Shown: positions 34,501 through 40,835 of the stretch, one piece after another | Layout of the letters: each line of letters starts with the position of its first letter | Position numbering within the stretch: the stretch's first letter is position 1 | Source of the DNA: HK-STAS-PATE-2 sp046350895 | GTDB lineage: Bacteria > Patescibacteriota > Patescibacteriia > 2-12-FULL-60-25 | Direction of reading: 5' to 3' | Length of the DNA: 64,000 bases | Assembly (NCBI GenBank): GCA_046350895.1 | Contig: JAXLZL010000002.1 | Location: forward strand, 120,634-184,633 | Translations under genes and position numbers: made by a program | The notes under the pieces: generated by a model | Database searches by the model: none | Told to the model about the DNA's origin: nothing | Seen by the model: only the letters and a program-made list of their open reading frames with translations

Positions 34501-35031
34501 GGTCTCGAATTCGAGCCAGGCACCGCGTGAAGGGATAATTTTTGCACCGTAGTAACGGCGGCCATGCATGGCTTCAGCCGTAAAGAACACACCGGCCGAA
34601 CGAACGAGCTGGGTAATCACCACACGTTCAATGCCGTTCACGATAAAGGTACCGCGGTCGGTCATGAGCGGGAGGTCACCGAGGTAGACTTCGGACTCTT
34701 TTTCAAAATTCGAACGCTTATTGGTGAGGCGGAGCTTCACGCGGATAGGCGCTTCGTAGTTGACGTGCTTTTCTTTGGACGTCTTCTCGTCAAACTTTGG
34801 CTCGTCGAAATAATAGTCGACGAACGACAATTCAAGGTCACGGCCGATAAAGTCTTTGATCGGCGAGATCTCTTTGAACAAGTCGCGGATACCTTCTTCA
34901 AGGAACCAGCGATACGAGGTTTTTTGCACCTCAATCAAATCTGGCAAGGCCATGGCGTCGCGGGCAGCCGTGAAATAACGGCGGTCGCGGTCCTTTGGCT
35001 CTTGTCGCTTAAACGACATCGCTTTGGACAT
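31567..35031 (-). CDS. rpoB: DNA-directed RNA polymerase subunit beta
   Basis: A 1154-residue RpoB. It has the N-terminal lobe (YRWFLEEGIRDLF), the rifampicin-region segment SSQLSQFMEQTNPLAELEHKRRLSAMGPGGLTRERAG (residues listed discontinuously in the protein), the flap and GDKLAGRHGNKGVIS, and the clamp-binding C-terminus (GGQRFGEMEVWALEAYGA). First gene of rpoBC, transcribed from a promoter at 35321 with a leader of about 280 nt. Confidence 0.97.
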   Translation of the reverse strand: MSKAMSFKRQEPKDRDRRYFTAARDAMALPDLIEVQKTSYRWFLEEGIRDLFKEISPIKDFIGRDLELSFVDYYFDEPKFDEKTSKEKHVNYEAPIRVKLRLTNKRSNFEKESEVYLGDLPLMTDRGTFIVNGIERVVITQLVRSAGVFFTAEAMHGRRYYGAKIIPSRGAWLEFETDANNVLWVKIDRKRKVAATALLRAFGLGSDEQIRAVLEDVDIHPLNKYVDATLAKDVSSNEDEGYIEVYKRIRPGDLATAENAKQLIHSMFFNFDRYDLSAVGRYKYNKRFNLNSEHGFVSKEENRILSKEDVIALLRELIQLNVSQDEADDIDHLGNRRVRAVGELVQSRFRIGLARMERIVKDRMSTMDMNDINPAKLINARPVIGAIREFFMSSQLSQFMEQTNPLAELEHKRRLSAMGPGGLTRERAGFDVRDVHRTHYGRICPIASPEGPNIGLVGHMASYSRINEYGFIEAPYRVVKNWAKNDGKDAIGEVLRVDVNDGEGKKVAKAGEEVDKKLAEKLAKVSIDKLPVVPTVTNEIVYLNAFTEERGTTAPATTAIDKNGKFMDERTPARKNGEPTIVDVHEIDYVDVSSKHILSVGTSLIPFVEHDDGHRALMGTNMQRQAVPCIKPDAPIVGTGVERRVAIDAGHAMIAPVDGVITAVSGNLVELQGEDGAIRRYELSKFQRSNHSTCLNFRPTVNKGQKIYAGEVLADGTSVQHGELALGQNLLVTFLSWDGYNYEDAIILSERLVHEDRFTSIHIEHHVLDVRDTKLGAEVVTSDIPNVSEEKLRHLDEHGIVRIGAEVKSGDILVGKITPKGETDLSAEEKLLRAIFGEKARDVRDSSMYLEHGEKGKVVDVKIFSRDNGDKLQPGVLRQIVVSVADLRKIQVGDKLAGRHGNKGVISRIVKVEDMPFLEDGTPVDIILSPLGVVSRMNLGQVLETHLGLAANALGYMVATPVFDGVPEETIREELIRAGFPEDGKISLFDGRTGDRYDHNPTVGMVYMLKLNHMVEDKIHQRSIGPYSLITQQPLGGKAQFGGQRFGEMEVWALEAYGAAHTLQEILTIKSDDVPGRSKAYEAIIKGEPIKKVNVPESFNVLVRELKGLGLDVELLKDGKRLEDSSPKPEHFRSRPTPAATEEDNWDAAPPAEF

Positions 35032-35182
35032 GGGGCGATGAAAAATATGACGTGTTCAAACGTTGCCGCGGGGCCGTCAAAAAAAGACAGAGCCGCCAGG
35101 GGTGACGGGCGTCGCCGCAACGATATGAAACGTTGTTTTGATTAGGTGAAAGCAAACGGAGTGCGACCAAAATATCAAAACG

Positions 35183-35208
35183 CCTCCCAACGGGGAAAAG
35201 TCGGGAGG
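35183..35208 (-). promoter_or_regulatory. stem-loop in rpoB leader
   Basis: CCTCCC / GGGAGG hairpin in the long rpoB 5' leader. A T7 run follows further downstream at about 35079-35085 on the minus strand. The leader could attenuate rpoBC, but no second alternative structure was worked out. Confidence 0.4.
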
Positions 35209-35320
35209 ATTCTCGATTAAAGATGGGTATTTCGCATTGCAGTGAAAGGGGATCAATCTTTCACGAAAGCCGTGATAGGAGTCTGCGCAGACGCCTGTCA
35301 AGCCGCGTGGTTTCGTGCGG

Positions 35321-35349
35321 AGTCTATCAAGGGCACTATAAAAGGTCAA
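35321..35349 (-). promoter_or_regulatory. rpoB promoter
   Basis: On the minus strand TTGACC, 17 bp, TAGACT. It is back-to-back with the island promoter at 35365; the two -35 boxes are about 16 bp apart. Confidence 0.6.
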
Positions 35350-35364
35350 GCGTCCAGCAAACGA

Positions 35365-35393
35365 TTGACAAAATGACCATTATAAGGTATATT
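35365..35393 (+). promoter_or_regulatory. promoter for 35464-35961
   Basis: TTGACA, 17 bp, TATATT: near-consensus. Confidence 0.75.
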
Positions 35394-35440
35394 GTGTCGG
35401 CACTTTAGGGGGTCATCGCCCTCTTCCCGCCCCTTTATCC

Positions 35441-35452
35441 GGCATATATGCC
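35441..35452. promoter_or_regulatory. 12-bp palindrome next to ribosome site
   Basis: GGCATATATGCC directly before AGGAGG of the 35464 gene. It could be an operator or a small RNA hairpin controlling ribosome access. Confidence 0.4.
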
Positions 35453-35463
35453 AGGAGGTCTAG

Positions 35464-35961
35464 ATGAGCCAGAGCGAGAAGTCTTGGGATCACATGTCCA
35501 TGGACGAGCGCCTCGAGGAGACGGGCTTCGATGATACCGGTTTCGAGATCGTGGACCTCGACCAGCACCCGCTGTATGAGGAGCCCGAGGATGCCTTCGA
35601 CGACTTCGAGGACCGCCCCAGCGGGGTCTACCTGCGCGGCGCCTACATCGACGACATGCCCGACCCGGTCTACGACTACGCCGCGATCGACGCCGAAGAG
35701 AAGGTCCATCAGGCCTGGCTCGAGGCCGAAGCCGAACGGATCGAGAACCTCGACCCCATGCTCAACCAGCACATCTGGAGCATCGGCAAGTTCGTTCGCG
35801 GCGCCAAGTCGAACCACAAGGTGATCGCGCCGCTTCGCAAGCGCCTGCAGATCGACCGCAAGACCAAGACCGGCCACCGCGCCGGCAAGAAGGACCGCCC
35901 CTTCACCCCCGCCCGCAAGAACCGCGAGCGCGATCGGCTCGATCTGCTCAAGGCCGTCTAG
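35464..35961 (+). CDS. ORFan protein, acidic N-terminus and basic C-terminus
   Basis: A 165-residue soluble protein behind a perfect AGGAGG. The first 110 residues are very acidic (EEPEDAFDDFED), while the last 45 are basic (RKRLQIDRKTKTGHRAGKK). This polarity is common in nucleic-acid-associated or nucleoid proteins but is not diagnostic. Codons end mostly in G or C, unlike the neighbouring core genes. First gene of the plus-strand island. No family recognised. Confidence 0.7.
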   Translation: MSQSEKSWDHMSMDERLEETGFDDTGFEIVDLDQHPLYEEPEDAFDDFEDRPSGVYLRGAYIDDMPDPVYDYAAIDAEEKVHQAWLEAEAERIENLDPMLNQHIWSIGKFVRGAKSNHKVIAPLRKRLQIDRKTKTGHRAGKKDRPFTPARKNRERDRLDLLKAV

Positions 35962-35974
35962 GCCATACAACTGA

Positions 35975-36050
35975 ACCCCGTACCGAACCCTCTGTCTGCG
36001 TTGCAGACATCTCCCTTTAAAGGGAAAACGAGAGGATTCCGGTACGGGGT
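35975..36050 (+). ncRNA. nested multi-stem RNA structure after 35464 gene
   Basis: Outer 11-bp perfect stem ACCCCGTACCG / CGGTACGGGGT. Inside, CCTCT / AGAGG encloses two hairpins, TGTCTGC GTT GCAGACA and CCCTTTAAAGGG. It may act as terminator (weak T-rich tail TTTCTGCGTTATTTT) or as a stable 3' end. Confidence 0.6.
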
Positions 36051-36062
36051 TTCTGCGTTATT

Positions 36063-36079
36063 TTAGCCTTTTTGGCTAA
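36063..36079. promoter_or_regulatory. TTAGCC/GGCTAA dyad 1
   Basis: TTAGCC TTTTT GGCTAA just upstream of promoter P1. A related dyad lies at 36183. Confidence 0.4.
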
Positions 36080-36088
36080 CCTTAGTGC

Positions 36089-36117
36089 TTGCAATTATGT
36101 CAAAAACGTGCTATACT
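36089..36117 (+). promoter_or_regulatory. promoter P1 of the RNA-rich island
   Basis: TTGCAA, 17 bp, TATACT. Downstream, AAAGGAGG at about 36139 has no start codon after it. Confidence 0.65.
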
Positions 36118-36182
36118 TGTATGGTAATGAGATGAGCAAAGGAGGCTTATCTCAGGCGTATATTTGATAAATATCGCTAATA

Positions 36183-36210
36183 TTAGCCACTTGGTTTAAA
36201 TCTTGGCTAA
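36183..36210. promoter_or_regulatory. TTAGCC/GGCTAA dyad 2
   Basis: TTAGCC and GGCTAA separated by 16 bp, overlapping a CTAATATTAG palindrome and lying upstream of P2. The matching dyads flank P1 and suggest a shared DNA-binding regulator. Confidence 0.4.
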
Positions 36211-36232
36211 GGTTAAAAAGAAAAGTAATCAC

Positions 36233-36261
36233 TTGACACTTTTACTAGCCCATGGTATAGT
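36233..36261 (+). promoter_or_regulatory. promoter P2
   Basis: TTGACA, 17 bp, TATAGT: near-consensus, with start predicted near 36268. Confidence 0.75.
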
Positions 36262-36267
36262 AATACG

Positions 36268-36411
36268 TCGAGGATGATTATCCCTTACATCAAAAGAGCT
36301 TGTCGCGGAGGAGAGCCCAGATAAGCAATGAACGAACTTACCGGCCATTCGGGCTAGGTGTAGCGTTTATTGTTTTGCTCTAACCCCGTGACGCTTCATG
36401 CGTCATTTTTT
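36268..36411 (+). ncRNA. candidate structured small RNA with two tiny ORFs
   Basis: A compact promoter-to-terminator unit of about 143 nt. The centre folds as AGCAATGAACG / CGTTTATTG around GGCC ATTC GGGCT. Two tiny frames are present: 36274-36324 (MIIPYIKRACRGGEPR) and 36328-36357 (MNELTGHSG), the second behind GGAGGAG. It may be a small RNA or a leader-peptide attenuator for the island genes downstream. Confidence 0.5.
36389..36411 (+). terminator. intrinsic terminator or attenuator
   Basis: TGACGC / GCGTCA followed by T6, 140 nt after P2 and 415 nt before the next gene. Confidence 0.8.
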
Positions 36412-36585
36412 GTTGCTATGGACGTTTTGGAGGAGGCAAACAGGCAGACGATGTGAGAATCCGGTTTCGACTGGAATCTCTCATCGAAACCCTGTCTCGG
36501 ATCTGACCCGCTTCGGCGGACTTGGACCACTTCCCGTTGGATCTTCATCCGATGGGTCGCCGCCTCTAAAACGTTCGTCGTAACA

Positions 36586-36752
36586 GAGAAAGACGGGTGG
36601 AGAAGAACCTCGCGGGCAGCCGAACACGGTGCGTCTGCGAGCGGTACGCAAAATCAGTTACGGTGGTTTCGACTGCCAACGCTGAAAGTAGCAAGCCACA
36701 CGCAGGCAATGCCCTCGGGTATTCGCCGGCCTCTTCTTCAACCGTCTTTCTC
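36586..36752 (+). ncRNA. long-range structured region in leader of 36826 gene
   Basis: An 11-bp perfect long-range stem, GAGAAAGACGG (36586) with CCGTCTTTCTC (36742), encloses several smaller stems. The 36412-36825 gap has no convincing ORF; GGTTTCGACTG occurs twice in it (36462 and 36666). Confidence 0.45.
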
Positions 36753-36825
36753 TATTCGGTACTACTACCGACCCGGCGAAAGAGCCGAACCTTCACCCCA
36801 CGCTCACCAACAAAAGGAGGTCCTC

Positions 36826-37272
36826 ATGACCACCAAGCAGATGTCCGCCATCATCTTCGGACTCGTCCTCGCCTTCGTGCTCGGCCTCGCGGCCGGACAT
36901 CACGTCGGTCACCAGGCTGGCTATCACGACGGCATGCGTCACATGATGCAGTCGCTCAACGAACGACGCGAACCTCCCACGAGGCAATGCAGACTCTCGT
37001 CTGCAAACGAAGAATCGGCGCTCTGCGTCAACGCCATCGACGACGACTGTGACGGTCTCGTCGATTCGGAAGACCCTGGATGTCGATCGATCGCCACGAA
37101 CGCGACCAGCATCGAGTTCACCGTCGAGAACGCTCACAACTGCCAATTCGTGGCGCTGATCGGAAACGACGGCGAATCCGTGAACGCGGATTGCAGCCAG
37201 GCTGGGTCGCGCATCTACTGCGCGAACGTACCCCGAAACGGCCACTTCATGCCGCGCATGATCTGCCGCTGA
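36826..37272 (+). CDS. membrane-anchored protein with MopE-like DDDCDG motif
   Basis: A 148-residue protein behind a perfect AAAGGAGG. The N-terminal helix (residues 8-24) should act as signal anchor, followed by a Gly/His-rich stretch (AAGHHVGHQAGYHDGMRH). Residues about 65-85 read CVNAIDDDCDGLVDSEDPGC, the acidic C-x-DDDCDG-x-D motif of MopE-like putative metal-binding repeats. A Cys-containing domain follows. It should face outside the membrane. Function unknown; metal binding is inferred from the motif only. Confidence 0.7.
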   Translation: MTTKQMSAIIFGLVLAFVLGLAAGHHVGHQAGYHDGMRHMMQSLNERREPPTRQCRLSSANEESALCVNAIDDDCDGLVDSEDPGCRSIATNATSIEFTVENAHNCQFVALIGNDGESVNADCSQAGSRIYCANVPRNGHFMPRMICR

Positions 37273-37283
37273 ACTAACCCTTT

Positions 37284-37315
37284 GCGAAGTCGAGAAGTTC
37301 ACTCTTTTCCTTCGC
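37284..37315 (+). repeat. 3' stem-loop GCGAAG/CTTCGC, copy 1
   Basis: GCGAAG ... CTTCGC with inner pairing, 11 nt after the stop of the 36826 gene. No T tail. Related copies at 38535, 39314 and 39962. Confidence 0.6.
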
Positions 37316-37362
37316 TCTCAGAACTCATTCATCAACATTGTTGGTGGATGATGAAGAGATCT

Positions 37363-37430
37363 CGCTCTTATTTCTACTCCTGACTCCCCTCGATGCGTCG
37401 AGGCAGAGCTCAGGATGAGAAATGAGAGCG
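37363..37430 (+). ncRNA. three-tier hairpin element, copy 1
   Basis: Outer stem CGCTCTTATTTCT / AGAAATGAGAGCG (13 bp with one G-U), middle stem CCTGA / TCAGG, and apical hairpin CCTCGA TGCG TCGAGG. It lies 50 nt before the 37481 gene. A second copy at 38067 precedes the next gene. Confidence 0.7.
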
Positions 37431-37480
37431 GGACTGTGCAATCACGCACCTTCATCCGCTTGAGGAAAGCTCAGGGGAAA

Positions 37481-37696
37481 ATGACCAAGATCGACGCCAA
37501 CGCCATCATCACCAACTACTGGACCACCAATCGTTGGGACGATCGCGTCCCGGCAGCCATGAAGGAGCTCGGCATCGAGCTCGGAACGCTGGATCGTTGC
37601 CGCAAGGCGGCGAAGCGCGTCGAGGGCAGCCTCGGCCGCGGCATCATCACCATCCCGACGGGTGGCCAGCGCCCCCGTCGTCCGCACTTCAACTGA
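37481..37696 (+). CDS. small basic ORFan protein
   Basis: A 71-residue soluble, basic protein (MTKIDANAIITNYWTTNRWDD start) with AGGGG shortly before the ATG. Helical N-terminal part and a basic Pro/Arg end (GGQRPRRPHFN). No family recognised. Placed directly after three-tier hairpin copy 1. Confidence 0.6.
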   Translation: MTKIDANAIITNYWTTNRWDDRVPAAMKELGIELGTLDRCRKAAKRVEGSLGRGIITIPTGGQRPRRPHFN

Positions 37697-37739
37697 AGCG
37701 CTCCTACTTCGAGCCTCCGCCAAAACATACGGAGCGCTT
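37696..37739 (+). repeat. 3' stem-loop after 37481 gene
   Basis: Perfect 9-bp stem AAGCGCTCC / GGAGCGCTT overlapping the stop codon. Confidence 0.6.
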
Positions 37740-38061
37740 GAGACGCTACGCGACGAAAAAGGAAGTGATCATGCTCTTATGACCGCGCGGCACGAGACCG
37801 CACCGCACCTCAAGGCGTCATACTGAGGCAGTGCCAATCCTGAAGATTGGACACGACGTTCGTGGGTGTAAGCACGAACACAGCCTGCGCTGAAAGCAGA
37901 ATCAACAACTAACCCGCATCGCAAGATGCAAAGAAAGCGTAAGGAACCGGACATCGAACATTCAACGGCCCTGGTGGCCGACCCTAGGGAGACCTGGCCT
38001 GAAGACATCATTCAGGCTCCGACTCAGACTCTTGATCGCAAGATCGAGGATCTGAAAAGGA
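37740..38061 (+). ncRNA. stem-loop-rich intergenic segment
   Basis: No ORF with coding character. A run of short perfect hairpins: CCTCA/TGAGG, CCAATC/GATTGG, GTTCGTG/CACGAAC, GCATC GCAA GATGC, CCTGAA/TTCAGG and GATC GCAA GATC. Two have GCAA (GNRA) loops. Likely structured RNA or a folded 5' leader. Confidence 0.5.
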
Positions 38062-38066
38062 AATCT

Positions 38067-38134
38067 CGCTCTCATTTCTACTCCTGACTCCCCTCGATGC
38101 GTCGAGGCAGAGCTCGGGATGAGAAACGAGAGCG
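38067..38134 (+). ncRNA. three-tier hairpin element, copy 2
   Basis: Same architecture as copy 1 at 37363: outer stem CGCTCTCATTTCT / AGAAACGAGAGCG, middle CCTGA / TCGGG, identical apical CCTCGA TGCG TCGAGG. Base changes keep most pairs (U-G to C-G, U-A to U-G). It precedes the 38176 gene by 42 nt. Confidence 0.7.
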
Positions 38135-38175
38135 GGAATGCACTTTGCACAACCACCTGCTCCGCAAGGAATCCT

Positions 38176-38517
38176 ATGACCGCAAAAAGGTTCGGCATGT
38201 GGATGCTTTCTGTCGCGGTAAGCATGCTGCTCGTCCTCGGCATCCCCGAGCTACTGGATAAAATCTATCGACATTTCGTCGCTTCGAACCCGGATTGCAC
38301 GGGATATGAGGGCAGTATCATGGCCGAAGAGGGCATGTGTCCTCCCGGACTCTCCGTCTCACCTATCAGGTACTGCGATTCCCACACTCATCAGTGGACG
38401 CAGCCCACCTGCACCCAGCCCGAACTGCCCGGTCGTTACTGCACGATCGATGGCGGACAACTCGGTTATCAGTTCAAAACGGATACCGGTGCTTACTCGG
38501 TGTGTTCACCAATGTAG
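38176..38517 (+). CDS. small secreted/membrane-anchored Cys-rich protein
   Basis: A 113-residue protein with AAGGA before its ATG. The N-terminal helix (about residues 8-25) is a signal anchor. The outside part carries seven or eight cysteines (PDCTGYEG, MCPPGL, YCDSHTH, PTCTQP, RYCTIDGG), which should form disulfides. No family recognised. Confidence 0.65.
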   Translation: MTAKRFGMWMLSVAVSMLLVLGIPELLDKIYRHFVASNPDCTGYEGSIMAEEGMCPPGLSVSPIRYCDSHTHQWTQPTCTQPELPGRYCTIDGGQLGYQFKTDTGAYSVCSPM

Positions 38518-38518
38518 G

Positions 38519-38913
38519 TACTGAACTCGCTGTTGCGAAGTCGAGAAGTTCGCTCTTCTCCTTCGCTCCCCACTCGTGCCCATGACGGTTGTCGTGGCCA
38601 CGAATCGGGCCGCCGTGACTCTCTCACGGTAACGGGTTATTGCTCCCGACGTCGCGGACAAACCCACAACCTAAAAGAAAGCAGGTAATCGTGCACTTTT
38701 TCTACGAACGCGCGCGGCTTGCGGCCGCAACACTCTGAGGCAAGACCTCGCATCATCCGTCCACTCCTCCGGTGGAACAACAAGGAATTACCGAATGGTC
38801 GGTAAGGACGATGAATGCGTGGTTGGTGCCTCCCGCCTGAACACTTTGACTTCAGGCGGCTCTCTTTCTACCCATGACAAGCAAGTCGTGGCTAGAACCG
38901 GAGGTTATTTCAC
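38519..38913 (+). ncRNA. stem-loop-rich intergenic segment with terminator-like hairpin
   Basis: No ORF with coding character in 395 bp. Perfect hairpins include GCGAAG/CTTCGC (38535-38566), CCGTGA CTCTC TCACGG, GAGG CAAGA CCTC, TTACCGA ATGG TCGGTAA, and CCGCCTGAA/TTCAGGCGG (38833-38859) followed by CTCTCTTTCT. Confidence 0.5.
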
Positions 38914-39201
38914 ATGAAGCTGCTCCTGAACGAGTCGCTCAAGTCGGACGTCATGCAGGGCCATGCCATGGCCCTCGAGGCAGCTCGCCTCAACAAGCTA
39001 CGCAACAGCGAGTACTATCCCATGCCCGAGCTGCAGCTGATGAAGCTGCAGGTCGAAGCCGAGGGTACCGAAGCTCGCCGCAAGCTGCTCGCCTTCGCCG
39101 CGTTCTGCAACCAGGACGCCGTCGATGAGATGTGCGGCCTCGAGCTGCTCCTGCCCGACAACTTCCGCCTCGGTCTCGAGCCGATCGCCGGCCAGGCCTG
39201 A
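38914..39201 (+). CDS. ORFan helical protein
   Basis: A 95-residue soluble, mainly helical protein (LQLMKLQVEAEGTEARRKLLAFAAF). GGAGG lies eight to nine nt before the ATG. Codons are strongly G/C-ending, as in its island neighbours. No family recognised. Confidence 0.65.
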   Translation: MKLLLNESLKSDVMQGHAMALEAARLNKLRNSEYYPMPELQLMKLQVEAEGTEARRKLLAFAAFCNQDAVDEMCGLELLLPDNFRLGLEPIAGQA

Positions 39202-39313
39202 CGGCAACCCGTTGCACGTTTTCGCGAAGCAATGCCTCCTGACGGCGCACGTTCACACGTGCCTTCCGTTGGCAGGCTCAGCCTCCCCAAAACGTCCAAC
39301 GACTACATGGTCT

Positions 39314-39338
39314 GCGAAGAACGAATCTTGTTCTTCGC
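39314..39338 (+). repeat. 3' stem-loop GCGAAG/CTTCGC, copy 3
   Basis: Perfect 9-bp stem GCGAAGAAC / GTTCTTCGC with 7-nt loop; tail is CTCCCCC rather than T. Confidence 0.6.
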
Positions 39339-39359
39339 TCCCCCATCCCGCACACGATG

Positions 39360-39365
39360 TATAAT
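39360..39365 (+). promoter_or_regulatory. -10 element for 39415 gene
   Basis: Perfect TATAAT 55 nt before the start; no good -35 is visible at 17 bp. Confidence 0.4.
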
Positions 39366-39414
39366 CCTGTTCGGGACAAGGGATATATCCCACCACTTTT
39401 AAAAAAGGAGAGAC

Positions 39415-39933
39415 ATGACCAACTCACTGTCTCCGAAAAAGTCGCTATTAACGCCCCGCGCCATCACCATCGAAGAACACGAGAACTACGTGATCGCACG
39501 ATATGACTGCGTGATCATCATCGCGATCCGCACGACGATCACGGCCGATGCCATCAAGCACTCGCTGATGGCCAGCCAGAAGATCATCGCCGACCGCGGC
39601 CGGGTCGTCAGCCTGATGATCGTCGGCCCGAACTGGAAGATGCCGGCGACCGACGTCATCAATTCGGCCAACGACGCCGCCAGCGTCTCACCCGAGCAAC
39701 ATGTCTGCGTCGCCAACGTGATCCTGGGCACCGGCTTCGTCGCTTCAACGATCCGCTCGATGCTCACCATGATCGAGACGGTCTATGCACGCAACAAGCG
39801 CAAGCAAGAAACCGTTCGCGATCTCGCTGGCGGTGCCTCATGGATCACGCAGAACCTCAACGAAGGTGAAGACTACCGTCGCCGGCTCATCGAGGCCGCG
39901 AAGCCATTCGTCGAATTCGTGCAGCAGTCCTAA
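39415..39933 (+). CDS. ORFan protein, possibly STAS/SpoIIAA-like fold
   Basis: A 172-residue soluble protein with AAAGGAGA before the ATG. Alternating strands and helices (NYVIARYDCVIIIAI, VVSLMIVGPNWKMPATDVINS, HVCVANVILGTGFVAS) resemble the STAS-like proteins seen in regulatory modules, but no signature is decisive. C-terminal helices are charged. Part of the plus-strand island. Confidence 0.6.
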   Translation: MTNSLSPKKSLLTPRAITIEEHENYVIARYDCVIIIAIRTTITADAIKHSLMASQKIIADRGRVVSLMIVGPNWKMPATDVINSANDAASVSPEQHVCVANVILGTGFVASTIRSMLTMIETVYARNKRKQETVRDLAGGASWITQNLNEGEDYRRRLIEAAKPFVEFVQQS

Positions 39934-39961
39934 CGGCTGCCGCGACACCTACCAACCGCTA

Positions 39962-40105
39962 GCGAAGTTCCTCGCTTCGCTTCCGACTTTTGTCCACGAC
40001 TCGTTCGCGGACAGATACGGAAAGATGTCCGCGTGGCTGCCAGCAAGGAGGCTGGTGGCTGCGCGGGCATCTTGCCCGCCAAACCCAGGCTTCGCGCCTG
40101 AGAAA
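39962..40105 (+). ncRNA. stem-loop-rich leader of 40119 gene
   Basis: GCGAAG/CTTCGC copy 4 (39962-39980), then CCAGC/GCTGG, GCGGGC ATCTT GCCCGC and CAGGC/GCCTG in quick succession. Confidence 0.5.
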
Positions 40106-40118
40106 GTTTAGGTGCCTT

Positions 40119-40835
40119 ATGGCACAACCGATCCTTACACCGAAACGGCTAGAAGAACTGCTGAGCAAGGACTTCGAGTTGCGCCGGCTCATGGCCATCA
40201 TGACCATGCTGGCGAGCATGCGCATGTTCGCGCAGAACGAGATCGAGCTCAAAACCGAACGCCTGACCATCCCGGAGAATATCCGCATGGACGCGTCGGA
40301 GCTGGGCAGCATCCTCAACCTCGAAGAAGGCCTCGCCTCGCTCCCCAACGGGAGCAAGCCCGAGGACTTCGAAGCGGATGATGCCGGTTACTGGAAGCGT
40401 TTGCGTGAGCACCGTGAGTGCCTGCGCGAGCTCAAGCATGCCGTCGACATCATCGCCGGCCACAAGCCGAGCTCGCCGCGCAGCATCGCCGCTGCCTGCG
40501 AACGCATCCGACTCACCATCGACGACATCATCGTCGAACGCCGAGAAGAAGTGACCTCGCGCTTGCAGCGCATGGCGCTTCGCCACCAGGCACAAGGCCT
40601 GAGCGAAGACCGCGTCATCCACCTGATGCGTTTGAGGCTTGACCTCGAACTCACGGTGTCACAAACTCTCGCGTCCCTTCGTGCGCTGCAATCGCAGCAT
40701 GCGGAGGCGCCAGCCGAGTTCACCAATGTCGAAAGACTTGGTGACATCGAGCTCAATACTCTCGCCGAGCAGGCTGCCGATGCCTTGCTCGAACTCCAAA
40801 CCCGCCCTACCCATATTCGTATGGAGGTCGCATGA
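40119..40835 (+). CDS. ORFan helical protein
   Basis: A 238-residue, almost wholly helical soluble protein (ELLSKDFELRRLMAIMTMLAS; DDIIVERREEVTSRLQRM). Start at 40119 after TTTAGGTG is a choice by position; the longer open frame has no ribosome site. The stop overlaps the next ATG (ATGA), so the two are coupled. No family recognised. Confidence 0.6.
   Translation: MAQPILTPKRLEELLSKDFELRRLMAIMTMLASMRMFAQNEIELKTERLTIPENIRMDASELGSILNLEEGLASLPNGSKPEDFEADDAGYWKRLREHRECLRELKHAVDIIAGHKPSSPRSIAAACERIRLTIDDIIVERREEVTSRLQRMALRHQAQGLSEDRVIHLMRLRLDLELTVSQTLASLRALQSQHAEAPAEFTNVERLGDIELNTLAEQAADALLELQTRPTHIRMEVA

Noticed and set aside
36460..36700. tmRNA, because GGTTTCGACTG resembles the tmRNA 5' hallmark
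   Set aside because: The first copy is part of a GGTTTCGA/TCGAAACC hairpin; there is no tRNA-like 3' end and no tag-peptide frame ending in LAA.
36597..37052. 151-residue ORF overlapping the leader and the 36826 gene
   Set aside because: Arg/Thr/Ser-rich shadow frame; the 36826 gene has a perfect ribosome site and sensible protein features.
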